From NCBI GenBank assembly GCA_024280775.1, contig JAJRPM010000007.1, positions 62,001 to 126,000 on the forward strand: a DNA stretch of 64,000 nt, in the 5' to 3' direction. How positions within the stretch are numbered: the stretch's first letter is position 1; the number at the start of each line of letters is the position of its first letter. Under the pieces are notes generated by a model. It worked only from the letters and a program-made list of their open reading frames with translations, was not told the origin of the DNA and did not search any database. Positions 1-7,394 of this stretch are shown here, piece by piece. The translations under genes and the position numbers were made by a program. The DNA comes from Candidatus Zixiibacteriota bacterium (GTDB lineage Bacteria > Zixibacteria > MSB-5A5 > GN15 > JACZUZ01).

Positions 1-881
1 TCTGTGCGCAAAGACTGCTGATCCAGGATACGCATCACGACCTTCTCACCAAAAATAGTCGGCAACACGGAGACACGCAGGTCAATAGGACGACCACCGA
101 TCTTAATCTTGATTCGTCCATCCTGCGGCAATCGGCGCTCAGAGATATCCAGGTCTGCCATAATCTTGATTCGCGAAATCAATGCCGCGCGATACTTGAA
201 TGGTAGCGGATCCATTTCGTGCAGGTCACCGTCAATACGATAGCGCACACGCAAACGACGTTCATAATTCTCTATGTGAATATCCGAGGCGCCCTTACGC
301 ACTGCCTCGGTAATGATGGAGTCTACCAGCTTAACAAGTGGCTTATCCTGAATGGCAGAGAGCAGTTCAGATTCGCTGGGCCCCTGATCATCTTCGACCA
401 ACTCAATGTCAGGGTCGTCCTCCATGCCCTTAATAGCCTCGGCAAACGAGGAAGCGTCGGCATAGAAGGTGTCAATTGCTTTGGTAATTGCTTCTTCGGG
501 AGAGATTACCGGCTGGATATTACAACCGGTGATGAATTTCACCGCATCCAGCACATAGATGTTGTTAGGGTCAGAAATCGCAACGATGAGATTGCGGCCA
601 ATACGAGAAACAGCTATGACATTAAACTTGCGAGCGATATCAAGAGGGATGAGACGCACAATTTCGGGATTCAACTCAACATCCGAAAGACGAAGAGCGC
701 CCATATTGAGCTGTTTGCCTACAAAGCGATATACATCATCAACAGACTCAACGGCCCCGCAATCAACAAGTCCCTGCTCAAACTTCCCTTTGCCGGATTC
801 AGCAAAGGAGCTCGCCCTGTCATACTGCTCTTGTGTAATTCTGCCGGCTTCGACCAGCAATGTCCCGAGATCTGTCTTCAT
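1..881 (-). CDS. pilB: Type IV pilus assembly / type II secretion ATPase PilB/GspE-like, partial (C-terminus beyond window start)
   Basis: Reverse frame open from ATG at 881 to the window edge (missing from ORF track because no stop): MKTDLGTLLVEAGRITQEQYDRA...VKFITGCNIQPVISPEEAI...DKPLVKLVDSIITEAVRKGASDIHIENYERRLRVRYRIDGDLHEM...RLPQDGRIKIKIGGRPIDLRVSVLPTIFGEKVVMRILD; GspE N-domain plus start of ATPase domain. Confidence 0.93.
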   Translation of the reverse strand, partial: MKTDLGTLLVEAGRITQEQYDRASSFAESGKGKFEQGLVDCGAVESVDDVYRFVGKQLNMGALRLSDVELNPEIVRLIPLDIARKFNVIAVSRIGRNLIVAISDPNNIYVLDAVKFITGCNIQPVISPEEAITKAIDTFYADASSFAEAIKGMEDDPDIELVEDDQGPSESELLSAIQDKPLVKLVDSIITEAVRKGASDIHIENYERRLRVRYRIDGDLHEMDPLPFKYRAALISRIKIMADLDISERRLPQDGRIKIKIGGRPIDLRVSVLPTIFGEKVVMRILDQQSLRT

Positions 882-1021
882 TATATTAGCAAATGACCAC
901 TTGCCATATTCTCTTGTTTAACCAATGATGAAATACTTCTTAACAAAATAAGACCGGGCGCTCCAAGCCAATATTTTAGCTTCTTCCCCGGACTACTCAA
1001 CCACACAAATCGAAAACAGAA

Positions 1022-1510
1022 TTATTCACGGAAAATATCATCAAGACGCTCTTCAGCCGAAGCGGCAAACCCTTCTTCGAGCCCGGTCTCGCCAGCCTCT
1101 TCGGAAGTCCCTACATCGTTGATGATTTTCGTCAATTCCTGCGCAACCTCTTTTGAATACAAACGAACCATGCCGATAGTAGTGCGATCATCAAAAATGA
1201 TTGCTAGAATAGCGCGATCACCAATCAACGACATGTGAATGTGGTCTTTCTTCCCCTGATGAAACAACACCGAAAACTCATGTTCACCAACCAAGCGAGC
1301 AATCTCCTTAGTAGATGCGAATGAACCCGCCAGCAATGCAGAGAGAGCGGTCGTATCTAAGGAATGTGTGAACCCTTGCTTGGTTATCAAATGTCCATCC
1401 TTGTCAACCAGCAGTGCGCACTTTGCTTCAGAGCCCTTGAGCGTTTTGCTCAACAGAGCCTCAATCTTAATTACATCTTCTTCATAAATTATCATATCCT
1501 GATCTGACAT
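1022..1510 (-). CDS. Roadblock/LC7 domain protein (MglB-like)
   Basis: IEALLSKTLKGSEAKCALLVDKDGHLITKQG...LLAGSFASTKEIARLVGEHEFSVLFHQGKKDHIHMSLIGDRAILAIIFDDRTTIGMVRLYSKE matches Roadblock/LC7 pattern. Confidence 0.88.
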   Translation of the reverse strand: MSDQDMIIYEEDVIKIEALLSKTLKGSEAKCALLVDKDGHLITKQGFTHSLDTTALSALLAGSFASTKEIARLVGEHEFSVLFHQGKKDHIHMSLIGDRAILAIIFDDRTTIGMVRLYSKEVAQELTKIINDVGTSEEAGETGLEEGFAASAEERLDDIFRE

Positions 1511-1522
1511 ATGTCCTCCGTC

Positions 1523-2746
1523 CTACTTGCGGCCAAATAATCTGCGGAAAAATCCGGGCTTTTTCTGTTTCGGTTTAGGCGGCGCCTGTTCGAGCGGGTC
1601 GTGTCCGACCATACCCGGCTGGTTAGTCGCTTCCTGCTTCTCAGCGGACAACTCCCGGACTGAGTCCATATTTTCGGTGTTGCTAATAACTTCAACCGGG
1701 CCGGTCTGCGCCCCGATGTCTTTGGCCTCACTCTTGACACCGATTTCCCCTGTTGGAGCGGTATCATTGTGCGCCGTCACAGCGTCTTCAGCGTGACCAG
1801 AAACTTGCGCAACCGGAGCTGTCACCGGGCCGGAGCCTATTGACGAATGACGCGCTCTGCCAGAAGATGACCGCGGTGCGCCAAAGAGGCCACCTCCGCC
1901 TGACCCACCGGCGCTCTTTACCAGCGGAGGCGTTACATTTGGTGTCTCCATTGTAGAGACCGCAGTGGCCCCCGCTCCAGTTTTGTTCAGCCCCCCTTGT
2001 GGCGCCCCACTGCCATGTGAGGCGGCAAGCAACGGCTCCGGTGCAGGTGAGATTGTCTGTTGTACACCTTGAGCGCCAACCGGTGAAGCGGCTATTGCGC
2101 TCTCAGGCTTTGCTTCAACACTTGCAGGCTTTGGTGATGCGGGCTTGGCTTTAGCGCTGGTTCCACCTTTTTTCGCCTTCTCAAGCACAAGCTTCATTAT
2201 GGCTTTCAGCGTATCAAAGACACCGACACCGTCAACTGCCGCGGCAGTATGACTCGGCCAATTGTGTACATTTAGCTTGGTGTCCAGTTCTTCCTGAGAA
2301 AGCGCCGTAGGCAGGTCACTCTTGTTGTACTGAATCACTATAGGCAATTCGTTTACATCATACCCATACTCTTCCAAATTCTCCTTCAAATTGGACAACG
2401 ACTCCATGTTGTCATCATGTTTGTCCGCCTGAGCGTCAGCAACGAAAACAACACCGTCAACGCCCCTGAGAACTAGCCTCCTGGTAGCGTTGTAGTAAAC
2501 CTGTCCCGGCACAGTATAGAGCTGGAACTTTGCGGCAAATCCATTGATTGAGCCAATGTTAATTGGCAGGAAGTCGAAGTACAAAGTACGGTCAGCTTCA
2601 GTCGCCAAAGAGATTAGCTTGCCGCGAGTGTTTTGCGGCACTTTCTGATGCACCACCTGCAAGTTAGTGGTCTTTCCTGACAACCCCGGGCCGTAATAGA
2701 CAATCTTGCAGCAGACTTCCCTGGTTGCGTAATTTATAGATACCAT
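1523..2746 (-). CDS. MglA-like small Ras-family GTPase with long Pro/Ala/Gly-rich C-terminal extension
   Basis: KIVYYGPGLSGKTTNL P-loop, TVPGQVYYNATRRLVLRGVDGVVFVADAQ, QYNKSDLP; about 200-residue low-complexity tail ending KPKQKKPGFFRRLFGRK. Confidence 0.93.
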   Translation of the reverse strand: MVSINYATREVCCKIVYYGPGLSGKTTNLQVVHQKVPQNTRGKLISLATEADRTLYFDFLPINIGSINGFAAKFQLYTVPGQVYYNATRRLVLRGVDGVVFVADAQADKHDDNMESLSNLKENLEEYGYDVNELPIVIQYNKSDLPTALSQEELDTKLNVHNWPSHTAAAVDGVGVFDTLKAIMKLVLEKAKKGGTSAKAKPASPKPASVEAKPESAIAASPVGAQGVQQTISPAPEPLLAASHGSGAPQGGLNKTGAGATAVSTMETPNVTPPLVKSAGGSGGGGLFGAPRSSSGRARHSSIGSGPVTAPVAQVSGHAEDAVTAHNDTAPTGEIGVKSEAKDIGAQTGPVEVISNTENMDSVRELSAEKQEATNQPGMVGHDPLEQAPPKPKQKKPGFFRRLFGRK

Positions 2747-2838
2747 TGTGTAGTTGCCTTAGTCAGTTGTTCTTACTCTTGCTCATTAAAGCCTGCTCTT
2801 CAAAGCTTGCTCTCGATAGCTCGCTTCACAAAAAACAG

Positions 2839-3180
2839 CTAGACTGCCACCGCGATTTTTCCAGCCGCATTCTTCATTTCCAGCCGAATCAACCCCATGT
2901 TGACCTCCGGTTCGGTGGTGACAACAAGTATTCCAATGCCAACCTCAGCGAGGAAGAGCTTGCCATACTGCGCCTCAACTGTAACCTCAGTCAAAGGTGT
3001 GGCATTCAAACGGTCAAGAGACTTGCGGATGTTCGCAGAAATAGAAGCCGCCAAAGCTCCAACTGTTTCTTCTTCAACCGACTCATCAAGATCCGAGGCA
3101 ATGACGATTCCGTCTTCACCAACTATCATTGACCCGGTGACTCCACTGGTCTTATTCAATTCACTCAGAGCTGCGTACAT
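2839..3180 (-). CDS. Roadblock/LC7 domain protein (MglB-like)
   Basis: MYAALSELNKTSGVTGSMIVGEDGIVIASDLDESVEEETVGALAASISANIRKSLDRLNATPLTEVTVEAQYGKLFLAEVGIGILVVTTEPEVNMGLIRLEM; start at 3180 preferred over the track start at 3240. Confidence 0.88.
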   Translation of the reverse strand: MYAALSELNKTSGVTGSMIVGEDGIVIASDLDESVEEETVGALAASISANIRKSLDRLNATPLTEVTVEAQYGKLFLAEVGIGILVVTTEPEVNMGLIRLEMKNAAGKIAVAV

Positions 3181-4234
3181 TATTTCCCTCCATGCCCACG
3201 AACAGTGTCTCACTGTATCGAGCGGATATATATTTACCAATTATATCACTTGCCTGCGATACACGCACCCCAAGCAAGTCATCATCATGTATTTCAGAAA
3301 CTACAAAGAGAATCAACCTGCCAACGAGCCGACATTCAACTCTCAAATCGTTGTAATGCAACTCCACCCTATGTGGGCCAGATTGCTGGAAACGCTCCAA
3401 TATCCAGGAATTCTCTTCAACAAGAGACAAGGCAAAAGGCGACCAGTCCTCGCTAACGAATCCGGTGCGAGAAAAAGATGCAACTTCGAGCCCATCCAAA
3501 TCAACAATCGCGGCAACCTTCACCGAAGCGTCCTCGGCCAAGTAATTGACAGCCCTTTCAAATCCATTTCCAGAATAGCTCACAGCCCCCGGAGCGTTTC
3601 TTTCTCTATCAGAGTCAGCGCCAAATGCGAATTCACCTTCTTGAGGAACGCCCTGCCCGAGAGAACTTCGAGCATTGCTACCCATTGCGTCCGTACCTGC
3701 GTCCGTGCCTGCGCTAGTTTGTTCTCCGCTGGTAAACGTGAGATCACTTGCCATCATCGCCGGAGCGCTATCTTGCATCGAAGAATGCATTGACGCCACA
3801 TTTTCATCTTCAGCGGCGTTATCAAGTCTATCAATTAACCACTTCACAAAAGACATCACCACAAACGGACTGCACAAAATAAACGTTAAGTATCCCGGCC
3901 AATAGCCATAGAACCCCTCACGCATTGCATCACCGAGGACAACACCTCCCGGCGCGAATATCATAAAACCGAAAAGCGCCGCCAGGATAAAGCGATACAA
4001 CCCGGCCATAAAGGCCCCAAGCAAAGTGGCCTTCAATCCCACACCGGAATTGAATACTGAGAAGACTATCACATAGTAAAGAGCCTCAAGAATAAGAAGT
4101 GTCGAAAATGAAAACGACAAAGTCATACCAAAAGTGTGCGGGAAAACTATCAATGGCCCAAGAACCGCCACCAACGTGAAAACCACTATCTGCATGACTT
4201 CACTGGAACCGAATGTGCTTTGCTTATATTTCAC
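3161..4234 (-). CDS. Integral membrane protein with C-terminal Roadblock-like domain
   Basis: Four or so hydrophobic segments at N-terminus, then DASVKVAAIVDLDGLEVASFSRTGFVSEDW...LRVECRLVGRLILFVVSEIHDDDLLGVRVSQASDIIGKYI resembling Roadblock. Confidence 0.72.
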   Translation of the reverse strand: MKYKQSTFGSSEVMQIVVFTLVAVLGPLIVFPHTFGMTLSFSFSTLLILEALYYVIVFSVFNSGVGLKATLLGAFMAGLYRFILAALFGFMIFAPGGVVLGDAMREGFYGYWPGYLTFILCSPFVVMSFVKWLIDRLDNAAEDENVASMHSSMQDSAPAMMASDLTFTSGEQTSAGTDAGTDAMGSNARSSLGQGVPQEGEFAFGADSDRERNAPGAVSYSGNGFERAVNYLAEDASVKVAAIVDLDGLEVASFSRTGFVSEDWSPFALSLVEENSWILERFQQSGPHRVELHYNDLRVECRLVGRLILFVVSEIHDDDLLGVRVSQASDIIGKYISARYSETLFVGMEGNNVRSSE

Positions 4235-4237
4235 GCA

Positions 4238-5215
4238 TTAAACTCCTTTTGCCGAGGAATCACGTCGCGGATTGCCTTCGTACGATTTCCAGATTTGATT
4301 GAGATTGGCTCGCAGGCGATTGGTACTTGTGCCTGAATCTGCAAAGAAGACAAAATGTTCATCTTCCCCGACTAAGAAATACATCTTTACGTCTTTGGAT
4401 TCTACTAAAACTGTTTGGCAGGCGCCAAAAGCTACCCTATCAAGGGTGGCGCTGACACAACGGAACGCCTCAAAGGCCGCTGAGCTATACTCATCCTCAA
4501 GCTCCTTGTCCTTCCAGCGTGATTCAAAGACACCGCCCTCGCTGTCCTGACGTAAAGAGCCAAAGACTCCCTCAAGCGCCACTCCCTTATCAAGCACATC
4601 TACCACAGAGAGCATCAATGTCTTTGAGATAGTTTTTGGCGCATCAGACTCCACACCCTCGCCAGAACCTTTGACCGGTTTGGCTCCCATAGGCGGACTC
4701 TTCTTTTTAGTCGGAACGCCAATCGGCTCGACACCACCTGGAAATTTTATGCCTCTGGGATGTCGATCGACTGGTTTTAGCGACTCAAGAAGTTTTTGTA
4801 ATTGCGTGTTATCGGGATTCTTCTTCTGCAGTTTCCGTATCTGCCGCTCGGCTTGTTCAAGCTCACCTTTGGAGATTAGAATCTCACAACGCAGTAATTC
4901 AATCGCGTGAACATTACCACCCTGTTTGGACGCCTTCTCAATCTCAGTTTCCGCCCAATCGTGTAGCCCCTTATCGAGATTTATCTTGGCCATAACCACA
5001 TGAGCAGAGCCGTATGTCGGGTGGCTCTTAAGCCCTTTCTGACATACCTGAAACGCCTTGTCTAAGTCTCCCTTGCGACGATGCGCCTCGGCTAACGCGG
5101 CAAAAATCTGCGAGCCCGGATTGGAGCTGAGGATGCCCTCACACTTGGAGATGCGCTCATCTATTTCTTGATGGTCAATCATTTCTACTTTCGCGAATAC
5201 CCCTGCTTTGAACAA
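4238..5215 (-). CDS. TPR protein with C-terminal Roadblock-like domain
   Basis: TPR-type repeats (FAALAEAHRRKGDLDKAFQVCQKGLKSHP) followed by SKTLMLSVVDVLDKGVALEGVFGSLRQDSEGG...TVLVESKDVKMYFLVGEDEHFVFFADSGTSTNRLRANLNQIWKSYE. Confidence 0.72.
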   Translation of the reverse strand: MFKAGVFAKVEMIDHQEIDERISKCEGILSSNPGSQIFAALAEAHRRKGDLDKAFQVCQKGLKSHPTYGSAHVVMAKINLDKGLHDWAETEIEKASKQGGNVHAIELLRCEILISKGELEQAERQIRKLQKKNPDNTQLQKLLESLKPVDRHPRGIKFPGGVEPIGVPTKKKSPPMGAKPVKGSGEGVESDAPKTISKTLMLSVVDVLDKGVALEGVFGSLRQDSEGGVFESRWKDKELEDEYSSAAFEAFRCVSATLDRVAFGACQTVLVESKDVKMYFLVGEDEHFVFFADSGTSTNRLRANLNQIWKSYEGNPRRDSSAKGV

Positions 5216-5324
5216 TAGGCCTATCGGGGCTAACTAATCACCACCGAATGTCTTAAGTCAACCAAATACTGAGGTCAACACCACTAAAAATCCAAATACC
5301 CAAAAATCTAATCTTAATTCGGTC

Positions 5325-5789
5325 TTAGCTCAATGCTCGCCTTGCTTTAATCACGCCAAGCAAGAGCAGACCTGCCATCGCGGTAAAAATCACAGGTCGG
5401 AGTAATTCCGGAGCCTGAAAGTAGCCTGCGATGTTCGCCAGTTGGAATAATTGGGCGATTACCAGGCATATTAGGGCGATTACGAAGAACTGCCAGCTCT
5501 TTGCCAGCAGACCGCCCTTTACTGTGCTATACACTCGGATAGCCCCTATCAGAGCCGCCACGGAAACTATCAAGATTGCCCCATCGAAGAGCGAAGGAAC
5601 CGCAAGCAATAGAGCGAGCTCTGCGGCATGCGCAGTCGAAGGAAACCCTATCGTCAGAATCAATCCGAGGAAAGCTCCAACTGTTGCGAGTAAGTTGTTG
5701 GAGTTCCAGGTAGTAACTCGTCTCACAGAAACTCTCTTGGAAAACAATTGTGTCAAAAACATCTCTCTATCCAATCGCTGATTTAACAA
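5325..5789 (-). CDS. Small membrane protein (signal peptide plus about 4 hydrophobic segments)
   Basis: STAHAAELALLLAVPSLFDGAILIVSVAALIGAIRVY...FFVIALICLVIAQLFQLANIAGYF; overlaps upstream gene end, same strand. Confidence 0.65.
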   Translation of the reverse strand: MLNQRLDREMFLTQLFSKRVSVRRVTTWNSNNLLATVGAFLGLILTIGFPSTAHAAELALLLAVPSLFDGAILIVSVAALIGAIRVYSTVKGGLLAKSWQFFVIALICLVIAQLFQLANIAGYFQAPELLRPVIFTAMAGLLLLGVIKARRALS

Positions 5790-7068
5790 TTCTTTCGGCC
5801 CTGTGCAATGCCGTGTAAAAATTCTCGTCTATTTGATAGCGCTTGACCAGCTCACGTCTGGCCGCAAGCGGCTCTGAAATCTCTTTTTTCACCCGGCTAA
5901 CCGCATTGCGATATTGCCGCGAACCCACGAAACGAAACACCAACTCCAATTGATCAGTCAACATAGTCTCAAGTGAGCTCATCAAAGAGTGCAACCGAAT
6001 TGGAGCCGGAATCTTCACCACTGCGGCATAGAACCTGTCAAAGGCCGGACTCCCATCTGAGCCGAATTCTATCCCCGGGAAATAGGTGGCAATACTCGCA
6101 TAATCCGGTGAACTGGCATAATTGATGAACTTGGAGCTTGGAATACTGCCCTTGCCGAAAACCTCATCGACAATCTGACGAATCTTCCAGAAACAGTTGT
6201 TGTAGAGTTGGAAAATAATGCTCAACACCACCTCTTCCTCATTCTCCATCCCGGTAACCGAAACATTCGTCGCCAAACCGGCGCCCTCGACATAGCCTCC
6301 AACAATCAGCTTGTAAAGCGCCCGATAGCTTGGAAACTCTCCAATTGGGGATAAATCAATTACCTGTGGAGTTGTGCGTTCACCGTTAATCAATGGCAAC
6401 AACCGAAATTCATCAATCGTAAAAGCCACTTCACCTGATTCACCGCCAGGCAAATTCGCCATGCGCAACAACACATCATCTTTGGGCATAACTTTTTGTA
6501 TCTCTACCCATTCATCAATACGACGAGTCCCTTCCATTATCACCGACATAGTCGGCAATTCCAATAAAAAGGGCGCATTTCTAGGAGCCTCATCCTCTTT
6601 GAAATCGAACTCACCTGCTGGCCAACTGAAGAGGTTGTAGACAATCTCCTCAATTTGCATCTTCAGACACTCAGCGACTTCATCCTGAGTAAAAACTTTC
6701 ATATCCACCAAAGTCTCACCCAACGGACGCCCGGATTGTTTGTGCAAAACAATCGCTCTCTCTAAATCATCCTTCGAGAGTCTCCCGCGCTTCAAAAGAA
6801 GCGCCCCGAGCATATCCTCAGAGTTGTTCAACGAGCTGGCGAAAATTATCACACCATCGCGAAAAGCCACTTCCTTGGAGCGATTCGCGTCAGTTATTTG
6901 CAATACTCCGGTCTTCTTGCCGGCAGAGAGCAATTGCAGAATATCTGCGAATGAAATAGTCTTAAGATTTCCAGCTAAACTCATACTAGTTTCCCGAGCC
7001 TCGTTATGGGCGCTAGCGCCCTTTGCTCTTTCAAATCGTTTCATTGACCAGTCTGTCATCAGCGACAA
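5767..7068 (-). CDS. DUF4388/PATAN domain protein
   Basis: MSLAGNLKTISFADILQLLSAGKKTGVLQITDANRSKEVAFRDGVIIFASSLNNSEDMLGALLLKRGRLSKDDLERAIVLHKQSGRPLGETLVDM; true start may be the internal MSLAGN. Confidence 0.85.
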   Translation of the reverse strand: MSLMTDWSMKRFERAKGASAHNEARETSMSLAGNLKTISFADILQLLSAGKKTGVLQITDANRSKEVAFRDGVIIFASSLNNSEDMLGALLLKRGRLSKDDLERAIVLHKQSGRPLGETLVDMKVFTQDEVAECLKMQIEEIVYNLFSWPAGEFDFKEDEAPRNAPFLLELPTMSVIMEGTRRIDEWVEIQKVMPKDDVLLRMANLPGGESGEVAFTIDEFRLLPLINGERTTPQVIDLSPIGEFPSYRALYKLIVGGYVEGAGLATNVSVTGMENEEEVVLSIIFQLYNNCFWKIRQIVDEVFGKGSIPSSKFINYASSPDYASIATYFPGIEFGSDGSPAFDRFYAAVVKIPAPIRLHSLMSSLETMLTDQLELVFRFVGSRQYRNAVSRVKKEISEPLAARRELVKRYQIDENFYTALHRAERIVKSAIG

Positions 7069-7394
7069 GGTCAGAGCAATGACACACTAAAACACATGCA
7101 CAAAAACATTAGCGAATAAAACGCGCTCCGTCTTTCCCGGCGCACTCCACACTCACAGGTCACACTAGTGACCACACTTATAGGTCAACTTTTGTGTAGA
7201 TGCTCCGGCAGAAGTATCTCATTTCGTATATCGGGTAGGAGTGGCGCTATCTTAACTCATAGAGCAAAATCACTCCGAATGAGCGCTCGGGTAACAGAAT
7301 GTGGCTCATTCTGATACAGGAATGGATGAGATTTTCGGATTATTTATTCTCAGGGAAGTAAGATTCGCCCGAACTCGGGCTAGCGCCAAACAAT

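Noticed and set aside
219-896. 225-aa + strand ORF
   Set aside because: Antisense shadow of the pilB gene, which has recognisable GspE/PilB sequence on the minus strand
2897-3793. 298-aa + strand ORF
   Set aside because: Antisense to the Roadblock and membrane-Roadblock genes; composition not protein-like
7158-7173. GGTCACACTAGTGACC inverted repeat near the PATAN gene start
   Set aside because: Short, single copy seen; possible operator but no supporting context
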